Part shown: positions 1 through 8,490 of the stretch, piece by piece | Layout: each line of letters opens with the position of its first letter | How positions within the stretch are numbered: the first letter of the stretch is position 1 | DNA from: Candidatus Woesearchaeota archaeon | GTDB lineage: Archaea; Nanobdellota; Nanobdellia; Woesearchaeales; GW2011-AR4 | Direction of reading: 5' to 3' | Assembly (NCBI GenBank): GCA_016187495.1 | Contig: JACPJP010000022.1 | Location: 1 to 38,937 of the forward strand | DNA: 38,937 nt | Notes under the pieces: model-generated | What the model was told of the DNA's origin: nothing | Databases searched by the model: none | The model's input: the letters and a program-made list of their open reading frames with translations, nothing else | Program-made: the position numbers and the translations under genes

Positions 1-36
1 CTTAGAAGTGGAAATAACCAAATAGGAGGTTTGAAA

Positions 37-444
37 ATGGAATTAATTGAAAAATATGCAAACAAGGATTATTTCTATTTTGTTTTTAGGGTTTTTGTTG
101 GATTGTTGTTTTTGCAGCATGGCTTGCAAAAATTGTTTGGAATGTTTGGTGGTGTTGGAGGCAACACAGTTCCGTTAATGAGCTTATTTGGGGCAGCAGG
201 GCTTATAGAGATTATTGCTGGAATAGCAATTACCCTCGGCCTGTTTACAAGATTGGCAGCAGTCATATCCGCTATAGAAATGCTTGCGGCATACTTCATA
301 GTGCATGCATCTGGCGGCTTAATACCTTTACTAAATCAAGGAGAGCTGGCATTGCTTTATTTTGCATCATTCCTTATATTAGTGGTGTATGGTGCTGGTA
401 AATGGAATGTTGAAAAAGCGATTTTGAAGAAAGAAACTTTTTAG
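37..444 (+). CDS. DoxX family membrane protein
   Basis: Protein ...FRVFVGLLFLQHGLQKLFGMFGG... matches the DoxX N-terminal pattern; four hydrophobic segments; SD GGAGGT at 25-30 favours ATG at 37 over TTG at 31. Confidence 0.85.
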   Translation: MELIEKYANKDYFYFVFRVFVGLLFLQHGLQKLFGMFGGVGGNTVPLMSLFGAAGLIEIIAGIAITLGLFTRLAAVISAIEMLAAYFIVHASGGLIPLLNQGELALLYFASFLILVVYGAGKWNVEKAILKKETF

Positions 445-538
445 CTGCCAAATTTTTTATTTTTTTAATTCTTGTTAAACTCAATAATTTTTAGTGGCTA
501 AACGACTGATAGGGGGGCATTTCGACGACGAAAAACGA

Positions 539-561
539 GGGGGGTGGGGGTGGGGGTGGGG
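539..561 (+). other. G-quadruplex-forming tract GGGGGGTGGGGGTGGGGGTGGGG
   Basis: Four G-runs of 4 or more separated by single T, read directly from sequence. Confidence 0.85.
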
Positions 562-616
562 CGACGGACAAAACACCTCAACAAACAAAATATTAAAAAG
601 AAAAAATTGGTAAAAG

Positions 617-790
617 ATGAAAGAAAATGAATTATTGGAAAAAATGAAACAGTTTTTTCAAAGAAAGTGGAATAATTTTACATATTGGTTTTCAGATTAT
701 CTTGGTGTTCATAAAAATTGGTTCTTTATTGCAGCTTGTTTTATTTTTCTTTATTTTAAGAAAGGCTTGGCATTTGACTCTAAACCTTAA
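617..790 (+). CDS. Possible small membrane protein (57 aa) overlapping the next ORF out of frame
   Basis: ATG...TAA translates MKENELLEKMKQFFQRKWNNFTYWFSDYLGVHKNWFFIAACFIFLYFKKGLAFDSKP; below the ORF-track length cutoff. Confidence 0.4.
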   Translation: MKENELLEKMKQFFQRKWNNFTYWFSDYLGVHKNWFFIAACFIFLYFKKGLAFDSKP

Positions 791-1361
791 ATATACCTTT
801 CGCGGATTAAATCATGGAACTAAAGCAATAATAGCCATAGCAGTTGTTCTTTTACTTTTCTTTGCTTTCAAAAATCAAGATAAGGTTGTAAATTCAGTAG
901 TAGAATCTTATGAAAGGACAGAATTCCAAACATTTAATCCCATCAATGCTAAAATTAATCTTTCTGTAATTAAATTACCACCAAAAAGCACTTGCCCACA
1001 AATAGATGTTACAATGCAGGAGGATAACTTTTTGGGATTAAATATTAGGGAGAAAACCTATGATGGCTGGACTGTTAAAGGAGATGCAACATGTAGAAAA
1101 GGAACAAAGGAAGGTGAGAATCTAAATAAGTATTATTGTGGGGGATATTCTAGTTTTTTTGGAATAGGTAGTGTCAATGCATATGTTGAAAAAACTATAA
1201 TTTCAAAAGAAGGAGAAATTGGAAAAACATACAAATATGTTATATGGAACATATATGACAAAAATAAAAATTTTGTAGAAACAAAATGTATTGGCGACCC
1301 CGAGGTGTTTGATAAGAAACAAGCAGAACATTTTTATAATGAAATGCTAAAATGGAGATAA
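702..1361 (+). CDS. Hypothetical membrane-anchored protein
   Basis: Open frame of 219 codons; hydrophobic segment KAIIAIAVVLLLFFAF; soluble C-terminal part with several Cys; start uncertain. Confidence 0.6.
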   Translation: MVFIKIGSLLQLVLFFFILRKAWHLTLNLKYTFRGLNHGTKAIIAIAVVLLLFFAFKNQDKVVNSVVESYERTEFQTFNPINAKINLSVIKLPPKSTCPQIDVTMQEDNFLGLNIREKTYDGWTVKGDATCRKGTKEGENLNKYYCGGYSSFFGIGSVNAYVEKTIISKEGEIGKTYKYVIWNIYDKNKNFVETKCIGDPEVFDKKQAEHFYNEMLKWR

Positions 1362-1373
1362 AAGTATAAGTTA

Positions 1374-1787
1374 TTAGTCCTCAGAAAATTTTTCTAATTC
1401 TTTAATGAGCCCAGGAATTTCTTTAATTGCTTCTTTCACAGTTTCAATGTCAATGTCTTCACCATAGTAGTTTATTCCGTTCCTTAACCTTCTGTATCTG
1501 TCAAATTTCATAAACACTGATTGTTCTTTGAGGATGTCTCTTAAAAAATAACCAATTGATTCATGGTCCAGAAATTTATAACCTTTTAAATAGCCTATTG
1601 CCTCACAATATTCTCTCAGTCCTTCATAAAGTTCTCTTAAGATTGATTTTAAAGTATTCTGATTTAATTGTATGGTCTTGGCAGTTTCAATGGCTTGAAT
1701 TGATGATTTAAAGATGCTTGAAGACCTTATCTTATTTGGCACGACTTTTTTCGCTTTTCCATTAACTAAACTATTTTCAAAATTCAT
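1374..1787 (-). CDS. HEPN-like domain protein (putative toxin partner of MNT)
   Basis: Helical small protein with RRLRNGINYYG motif; ATGA overlap with upstream NTase gene. Confidence 0.65.
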   Translation of the reverse strand: MNFENSLVNGKAKKVVPNKIRSSSIFKSSIQAIETAKTIQLNQNTLKSILRELYEGLREYCEAIGYLKGYKFLDHESIGYFLRDILKEQSVFMKFDRYRRLRNGINYYGEDIDIETVKEAIKEIPGLIKELEKFSED

Positions 1788-2314
1788 AAAACCACAAATT
1801 CACCAGATAAGACGATTCCATTACAGATATTATTTATCAGATTGGGATTTGATTTTTTTGCTTTATCCCATGAATCTTTGTTAAACTTATGCAAGCTTAT
1901 CTTCCTATTTAAACTTTTTTCATATTTGTTAGTTTGAAACTCTTTATCAACATTAGAGATTAAACAAATATCTATGTCACTACTAGTATCATCTCTAGCC
2001 AAAGTGTAGCTTCCAAATAGAACAATAACTGGTAAATCGTATGCCTTCTCTAGGTCCTCAATAAGATTTGAATTTCTAATTTTTTCTAGATTGTAATATA
2101 ACTTTAAATTTAGCGCTTTTTTTGATAAAATCAATTGATAAAAAGAATACAATCCTTCTTTTTTTGAAGACAGAAAACCTTCTTTAACTAGCTTATTAAG
2201 ATATTGTCTCACAGTCGTATGATTTATTTTTAAAATTCTAGAAAGCTCCCTGATGCTAAACTTCCTATTTGGGTCTTCAAAAAAGGGTTTCAAGATGGTT
2301 ATTTTTCTTTCCAT
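1784..2314 (-). CDS. wHTH + MNT-type nucleotidyltransferase (putative antitoxin)
   Basis: HTH N-terminus (FSIRELSRILKINHTTVRQYLNKLVKEGFL) followed by VIVLFGSYTLARDDTSSDIDICLIS NTase motif; TATA-like tttataaa about 28 nt upstream of ATG at 2314. Confidence 0.8.
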   Translation of the reverse strand: MERKITILKPFFEDPNRKFSIRELSRILKINHTTVRQYLNKLVKEGFLSSKKEGLYSFYQLILSKKALNLKLYYNLEKIRNSNLIEDLEKAYDLPVIVLFGSYTLARDDTSSDIDICLISNVDKEFQTNKYEKSLNRKISLHKFNKDSWDKAKKSNPNLINNICNGIVLSGEFVVL

Positions 2315-2550
2315 TTGGAAATACATACTTCCACTTGTTTATAAATCTTTCCATTATTTAATATTAAATAACGCCCCCACCCTAATGAACGAAACGACTA
2401 ATCGAAATGTCCCCCTTGATTCTTGTTCTTTATTGCTCACTTTGTTCGCTAGATTGAATACGAGCCATTAAAATACTTTGCTGCCGCAATTTTCCCGAAC
2501 TTCGTAGCGGGAAAAGAGCTTAATAAGGATTCTATAGGTCAGGTTTTTAT

Positions 2551-4380
2551 TCATTCAACCACTACACTTTTGCTTAGATTCCTTGGCTTATCCGGATCCA
2601 AGCCCCTATCCAGAGCAACATAGTAAGCCAATAATTGCAGTGGAACAGCAGTCAATATAGAGCTTAAAATATAAAGGGTTTTTGGAATATAAATTGCGTA
2701 ATCAGCTAATTTACTAACCTCCTCGTCCCCTTCTGTTGCTATAGCAATCACAATACCATTCCTTGCCTTAACTTCATATATATTTCCCAAGACTTTTTTG
2801 TAGGTATAATCATCTTTTGTCGCTATGAACACAACAGGCATGTTTTTGTCTATTAAAGCTATAGGTCCATGTTTCATTTCAGCAGCAGGATAACCCTCTG
2901 CATGCAAATAACTGACTTCCTTCAGCTTTAAAGCGCCTTCAAGGGCAATTGGAAAATTCACGCCTCTTCCTAAAAACAATGAGTTTGTCTTATCTTTGTA
3001 AATTTCCGCTATTTTCTTAATCCTATTTTCCTCGCTCAATAAGGCTTCCATTTGCAGCGGCAGTTTTCTTAATTTTCCCAGCAACTCTGATATTTTTCCA
3101 TAATCCAATGATCTTTTTAGATTAGCCATAAACAATGTAAACAAGTATAAAACAACTAATTGGGTGGTAAAAGCCTTTGTAGAAGCAACCCCTATTTCAG
3201 GTCCTGCATACGTGTATAAAACAGAATCTGATTCGCGGTCAATAGAGCTTCCTTTTGCATTCACTATTGACAATACTTTTGCATCATTCCTTTTTGCTTC
3301 CCTTATTGCAGCTAACGTATCAGCTGTTTCGCCTGACTGGGAAATAGCTATGATGAGGGTGTTATTATTTATTATCGGATGCCTATATCTGAATTCAGAG
3401 GCATATTCAACCTCAACTGGAATTTTTGCAAGCTCCTCCAGCATAAATTCTCCTGCCAAGGCAGAGTGCCATGAGGTCCCGCACGCAATAATTATTATCC
3501 TATTAATATTTTCCAGTTCTTCATCGCTGAAATTCAGCTCTTCTTTGATGCTTACCTTTCCATCTTTTATTCTGCCATTCAGCGTTTCTGTTATTGCTCT
3601 TGGCTGCTCATGTATTTCTTTTAGCATAAAGTGATCATAACCTGATTTTTCTGCCAGTTCGGAATCCCAATCAATATTGTTTATTTTTTTGTTAAGCGAT
3701 ATTCCATCAATGTTTTTGACCTCAAAGCTATTTTTTGTCAAAATCGCAATTTCCTTGTTTTCCAGATAAATAACCCTGTTTGTGTGCTTTAAAATTGCAG
3801 GGACATCAGATGCAATAAAATTCTCTTCTTTGCCAATGCCTAAAATCAATGGGCTTTCGTTTCTTGCCGCTATGAGCTTTTGAGGCTCTTTAGCGCAAAC
3901 AATGCCTAAGGCATAGCTTCCTTCAATCTGCCTTAAAGCAATCCTTGTCGCTTCTTCTATACTTCCATTATAATTATCTTCTATTAGATGCGCAACAACT
4001 TCTGTATCAGTGGAAGACTTAAATGTATGGCCTTTTTCCATCAATTTTTCCTTTAATTCCGAGAAGTTCTCAATAATTCCATTATGCACAATAGAAATCA
4101 TGTTTTTGCAGTCTGTATGAGGATGTGCATTTTCTTTTGTTACGCCTCCGTGTGTCGACCATCTGCAATGGCTTATGCCAATGTTGCCATTAAGGTTGTT
4201 TAAATTAATCTTCTTTTCAACCTCTTGTATCTTGCCAACATCTTTTTGAATTAAGGTTTGGTTGTTGCTTACGGTGCAAAACCCAGCAGAATCATAGCCT
4301 CTGTATTCCAGCTTCTTTAGCCCTTCTATCATTAAAGGAGCTGCTTCTCTGTTTCCTATATAGCCAATAATGCCGCACAT
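2551..4380 (-). CDS. glmS: Glutamine--fructose-6-phosphate aminotransferase (isomerizing)
   Basis: MCGIIGYIGNREAAPLMIEGLKKLEYRGYDSAG N-terminal GATase; SIS domains; C-terminal DKPRNLSKSVVVE. Confidence 0.97.
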   Translation of the reverse strand: MCGIIGYIGNREAAPLMIEGLKKLEYRGYDSAGFCTVSNNQTLIQKDVGKIQEVEKKINLNNLNGNIGISHCRWSTHGGVTKENAHPHTDCKNMISIVHNGIIENFSELKEKLMEKGHTFKSSTDTEVVAHLIEDNYNGSIEEATRIALRQIEGSYALGIVCAKEPQKLIAARNESPLILGIGKEENFIASDVPAILKHTNRVIYLENKEIAILTKNSFEVKNIDGISLNKKINNIDWDSELAEKSGYDHFMLKEIHEQPRAITETLNGRIKDGKVSIKEELNFSDEELENINRIIIIACGTSWHSALAGEFMLEELAKIPVEVEYASEFRYRHPIINNNTLIIAISQSGETADTLAAIREAKRNDAKVLSIVNAKGSSIDRESDSVLYTYAGPEIGVASTKAFTTQLVVLYLFTLFMANLKRSLDYGKISELLGKLRKLPLQMEALLSEENRIKKIAEIYKDKTNSLFLGRGVNFPIALEGALKLKEVSYLHAEGYPAAEMKHGPIALIDKNMPVVFIATKDDYTYKKVLGNIYEVKARNGIVIAIATEGDEEVSKLADYAIYIPKTLYILSSILTAVPLQLLAYYVALDRGLDPDKPRNLSKSVVVE

Positions 4381-4399
4381 TGTTTTTCAGTGTTAAAAA

Positions 4400-4428
4400 C
4401 CAAAATTGCTGCAGATGCAGCATTTTGG
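4400..4428 (-). promoter_or_regulatory. Hairpin in glmS 5' leader
   Basis: CCAAAAT(T)GCTGC-AGAT-GCAGCATTTTGG: 7 bp + 1-nt bulge + 5 bp, tetraloop; about 20 nt upstream of glmS ATG. Confidence 0.6.
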
Positions 4429-4533
4429 TAAAAGAGGTTTAGTTCAAATGGAATTAATTGATATAACAAAGCAAGTATATAAATGTTATTAAAAGAATTG
4501 TATGGCTATTATAAAAATATTTTTAGTATTAGC

Positions 4534-5751
4534 TTAAGATGCTCTTTTTATAGAATATGCAGGAGCATTTTCATAAAGGCGGGTATATACATGGCCAATT
4601 ACACCTAATGCTTCTATGCCTAAACAAACAGTTAGCACAGTTACACCTTCAACAGTACTTATGGCTGGTTTTTCCCCAGGATTCATTGTGACGTGCATTA
4701 ATAGCCTTGCATGCTTTCCTGTTGCATCATCCCTAATAGCAGTTCTCTCACTTGAGCCCAATCTTCTCTCTCCTTGTTCCGTTGTCTCTACTGCCCTATC
4801 CGCAATATGGATTGAGTAGCCTATATCATACAAGGGAAAGCCACTATCAACACGGCTTCTCATGTATTGGGCTGCCAAATACACGCCATTACCCTTATTC
4901 GGCGTCAATAAGTCATTATTTTGAATAGCTACTTTTCTTGAAGGCACATAAATATCTCTTTTAGAGTCATACTCAAATTCAGTTGGCAAGAATGCGTGCG
5001 CTGGCCCAAGGTAAAGCCTTCTATTGGCTGCATTAAGGCTAGCTTTTCCTATTTTGCCTCTAAACCAATCATTTTGTGAAACTGTTGTTTCCAGAGTCCT
5101 TTTGCCGTAGTCCAATAATTGGCTTATCCCACTATGCCCATAATCACCAGCATCAAAATCGGGTACAAAAGTGCGAAGGTCGATACCTGCAGCATTTAGC
5201 CTACCTTCCAATGTTGAATATTTATCTGGAAATGTTAATCCTATTTTTGTATGGAATGGCGTCCTTATTGGAGCGTCACCATCGTTTGCTTGTGTATTAT
5301 TAAGAATAAAATGCATGAAAGGATTATTATCAGGATTAAACATTCCTGGAAGAGCATTCACAGCCTCAACTTCTTCTGCCGGATTTAAAACCACCCGTTC
5401 TACAATTCTAATCCTATTTCCTTTTACATAAAAAATTACATTTCCACCTTCGCCTACAGTTATAGCTCTAGGATTTAAAGAATTGTCTAACGCGTCTAAA
5501 GGCTGAGTAGCATCGTCCTCATTCCCATTAGTATTTCCCACGAAAGTTAAATTATATTTAAGAAGTGTTGTAGTAAATTCTTTTGCTGCCTCATTCATAC
5601 CTGGCAAAAGTTGGAATCTTGCAGTGTCTACCCAAGGCCCTGCAATGTCATTTGAGAGAATTACCCCTAAAGGAAAATGATGCAGGGTTAACAAGCCTTC
5701 GTCTATGAATCTGTCAATCTCGTCTATTACACGTTGATCAATGCTTACCAT
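4534..5751 (-). CDS. Hypothetical protein (405 aa), family not recognised
   Basis: Long uninterrupted ORF, ATG start, TATA-like element upstream in a divergent promoter region. Confidence 0.75.
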   Translation of the reverse strand: MVSIDQRVIDEIDRFIDEGLLTLHHFPLGVILSNDIAGPWVDTARFQLLPGMNEAAKEFTTTLLKYNLTFVGNTNGNEDDATQPLDALDNSLNPRAITVGEGGNVIFYVKGNRIRIVERVVLNPAEEVEAVNALPGMFNPDNNPFMHFILNNTQANDGDAPIRTPFHTKIGLTFPDKYSTLEGRLNAAGIDLRTFVPDFDAGDYGHSGISQLLDYGKRTLETTVSQNDWFRGKIGKASLNAANRRLYLGPAHAFLPTEFEYDSKRDIYVPSRKVAIQNNDLLTPNKGNGVYLAAQYMRSRVDSGFPLYDIGYSIHIADRAVETTEQGERRLGSSERTAIRDDATGKHARLLMHVTMNPGEKPAISTVEGVTVLTVCLGIEALGVIGHVYTRLYENAPAYSIKRAS

Positions 5752-5806
5752 TTTGAAATCACTTTGGAATAGTAAAGTTATATTTAAATATTATGGAAAT
5801 GCTTAA

Positions 5807-5833
5807 ATACTAGTACTACAATACTGTTAGTAT
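5807..5833. promoter_or_regulatory. Cluster of ATACTA/TAGTAT half-sites in divergent promoter
   Basis: ATACTA (5807-5812) and TAGTAT (5828-5833), plus ATACT-gtt-AGTAT (5821-5833). Confidence 0.4.
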
Positions 5834-5862
5834 AACCATTAAAAACTAATTTTTAGTATAAG

Positions 5863-6774
5863 ATGTTCATCATAGAAAAGAACAAAAACGAAATCTTTTC
5901 ATTGCCTGCAAAAGAAATAAAGTTCAATAATTTGAAGAATTTTGGCACTGAACTAGCCCAAAAAATATTGAAGTCCATAGCAGACGAAGCAAAGTATCCG
6001 GCAGACATTGCTAAGGAATTGAAAGTCCATGAGCAAAAGGTATACTATCATATACGAAATCTGGAAAAAGCTGGCGTTATTGAAGTTGTAAAAAAAGAGA
6101 CAAAACAAGGCGCTGTAGCCAACTATTACGCTTTAACAGAGCCTGCTTTTGTCGTTAAGCTTAAAGATTTGGAGCCTACTCAGAAAATATCTCAATTTAA
6201 GAATGAATCGACTTATCTGGAGCCATTTATAAAAAACGGAAAATTAGATGCTTTAATTGTTGTTGGAAGCCCGGATCCACACGGCCCTGATAAAGCAAGG
6301 TCAAGGGACGGCTATTATGGGATTGATTTAGCCCTTTTTCTGGGAACGTTTCTTAACTACGTTCCTGAATTTAATGTTAAACTAGATACGGATGTGAGGG
6401 AAAACGACCTTGACGGGAATTTGATTCTTTTAGGTGGCCCGATAACAAATAAAACAATGGAGAGGTTTAATGACAAACTTCCTATAAAATTTGAAAATGG
6501 AAGCATTAAATCAACAATTACCAATGAGAATTACCCGCATGATGAATGCGGAATGATTGTTAAGGTAAAAAATCCGGTAAATAAAGACAAGGGCATACTT
6601 ATTGTAGCGGGAAAGAGGTTTGCAGGCACCAGGGCAGCTATAATAGCTTTCCTAAAGCATTTTAAAAAAATAACCAACGGAAACGCACATAACAAGAATA
6701 TAATGGCTAATGTTGTTGAAGGAGTTGATCTGGATTCTGACGGGATTGTTGATGATGTTGAGTTTAGGGAGTAA
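5863..6774 (+). CDS. ArsR-like wHTH protein with large C-terminal domain (possibly S-layer-related)
   Basis: ILKSIADEAKYPADIAKELKVHEQKVYYHIRNLEKAGVIEV wHTH; C-terminal VVGSPDPHGPDKARSRDGYYGIDLALFLG and GGPITN, IVAGKRFAGTRAAI. Confidence 0.7.
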   Translation: MFIIEKNKNEIFSLPAKEIKFNNLKNFGTELAQKILKSIADEAKYPADIAKELKVHEQKVYYHIRNLEKAGVIEVVKKETKQGAVANYYALTEPAFVVKLKDLEPTQKISQFKNESTYLEPFIKNGKLDALIVVGSPDPHGPDKARSRDGYYGIDLALFLGTFLNYVPEFNVKLDTDVRENDLDGNLILLGGPITNKTMERFNDKLPIKFENGSIKSTITNENYPHDECGMIVKVKNPVNKDKGILIVAGKRFAGTRAAIIAFLKHFKKITNGNAHNKNIMANVVEGVDLDSDGIVDDVEFRE

Positions 6775-6887
6775 GCAGCATAAACATAAATACTCATAAT
6801 AAATGTCGTAACCACTCTGCAATAATTAACAACGAAAGGTTTAAATGCCAAAACATTTTTCTGTTTCAAACTATCAGCTTAACAAAA

Positions 6888-7712
6888 ATGACATCACAAA
6901 CAGCAAAAAGAACATTAGAAACCCTAGTAGGCCCATTAGCTCAAACTTTTCCACAATTTGAAAGAGATACAATACGTCATTCTGACCAGCTAACAACAGA
7001 AAGAAGGACAAATCCAGAGCTAAGAAACATGTGGTTCTACACAGCAGACGGTCCTATGTACCTAGTTGAAAAAGTAGATGGAATAGATGAAGCATTTCTT
7101 TATTTAGGCAGAGGCGAAACAAATTCTGTTTTCAACAACATTGAGGAAGCAACCCATCAATTAATAAGAACTGGCAATTATATTCTTCCAAAAGAAAAAA
7201 GAGGGGAAATTGATGCGGTTATAAAAGCTGAAGATACTTTAAAAGTTAGGCTTTCTGATTTAAGATTGCAGGGAAATGATTCTCAATGGCGTTATTTTGA
7301 AATTGGCACTGCTAATTATGATAGTTTAAATGAGCATCAAAGGGGAGTTGCAGAGCGTGTTTACGGCAGTGGAGATGATTTTGTCGAAAACATGAAAATG
7401 TTTAATGAAGCTGGAAAAAGAAAACTAAGAGTTTATGTTCTGAATCCAGCTTATGTTAAGCAAAATGTTCCACAAGATGGAGCGCTTGCGCGGGCCTCCT
7501 GGCTTTACAACTTTGAGCTCGATTCTTGGTTCATTGCCAATGATAGCTACGTTGACCTCCACTTTGGCCTGCGTGGGGTACGTAATGTCGCCGAAGGCGA
7601 CGCGCAAAAATTAGCAGGTCCAATAGCTGATGCTTACAAAACCATTTTAGGAAGCCCTGATCAAGCATTGAGAGCAATGACTCCAGAAATTGTGACTGGT
7701 TTTCTGAATTGA
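6888..7712 (+). CDS. Hypothetical protein (274 aa), family not recognised
   Basis: Long ORF with ATG start; TATA-like ggtttaaatg at ~6838. Confidence 0.7.
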   Translation: MTSQTAKRTLETLVGPLAQTFPQFERDTIRHSDQLTTERRTNPELRNMWFYTADGPMYLVEKVDGIDEAFLYLGRGETNSVFNNIEEATHQLIRTGNYILPKEKRGEIDAVIKAEDTLKVRLSDLRLQGNDSQWRYFEIGTANYDSLNEHQRGVAERVYGSGDDFVENMKMFNEAGKRKLRVYVLNPAYVKQNVPQDGALARASWLYNFELDSWFIANDSYVDLHFGLRGVRNVAEGDAQKLAGPIADAYKTILGSPDQALRAMTPEIVTGFLN

Positions 7713-7869
7713 TAAACACCTATTTTGGAAACCAACAACAACAATTTTTTAAAATTCTATTTTTGATTTTTCTTCTTGGTCTATCTAGTTAAGAATAATA
7801 TCTAATTTAGTGGTTATAAATACTATAAAAATAGAAAAGTTTAAATATTACTTAATATAAATACTATAT

Positions 7870-8490
7870 ATTAACCAAGAAGAAACACTCAGAGCAATAG
7901 AAGGTCTGCATACAATAGAAACAGTAGCTGAAGCCCTGAATATAAAAAAACAATCAGCTTTAAACCTGATAAGCAAGCTTAAAAGGCAAGGCTATGTAAC
8001 AACAACGGGAGGCAGGCAGCAGAAAAGGTTCTATAAAATTACAACAAGGAAGCAAAGAAAACGCGATTTTGGTATGTTTGATATAATAAACAAATATTCC
8101 AAAATGAAGCTTGCGCCATGGTACGACCACCAAGTTCATGGGCATTATGGGCCCGAAGAAGCTCTTATAGATGCTATACAGACTCAAAGCTTCAGGGTTA
8201 TACTTGCAAGCATGAATCTTTTTAACCATATAACTGATTGGCCAAAGCTGTATAAATTAGCAAAGGAAAAAGACTGCTGGCAGAAAGTAGGGGCTTTGTA
8301 TGATGTTGCAAGGCTTTATTTTAGACTTAATAAAATGCCATTAAAATACCAAACTAAAAAATTCATTAAAAAACAATACTTGATTAAAAGGTATAGCACA
8401 ACAGAAAAAATATATTATCCAATTAAAAATAAATGGAATGTTGAAATTCCCTTACAAGTGGAGGATATAAGAAAGGTGATTGCATCATGA
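7870..8490 (+). CDS. wHTH regulator, AbiEi-like antitoxin candidate, with non-canonical start
   Basis: Frame is open from 7861 and encodes ETLRAIEGLHTIETVAEALNIKKQSALNLISKLKRQGYVTTTGGRQQKRFYKI before the first ATG (8074); ATGA overlap with next gene; exact start uncertain. Confidence 0.65.
   Translation: MNQEETLRAIEGLHTIETVAEALNIKKQSALNLISKLKRQGYVTTTGGRQQKRFYKITTRKQRKRDFGMFDIINKYSKMKLAPWYDHQVHGHYGPEEALIDAIQTQSFRVILASMNLFNHITDWPKLYKLAKEKDCWQKVGALYDVARLYFRLNKMPLKYQTKKFIKKQYLIKRYSTTEKIYYPIKNKWNVEIPLQVEDIRKVIAS

Noticed and set aside
2253-2471. 72-aa plus-strand ORF
   Set aside because: Covers the promoter and N-terminus of the MNT gene and the inverted G/C-rich motif; no protein-like features
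3164-3634. 156-aa plus-strand ORF
   Set aside because: Antisense to glmS; Ser/Ile-rich antisense composition
4381-4530. glmS ribozyme
   Set aside because: Only a single short hairpin is present; the known ribozyme is bacterial and much larger
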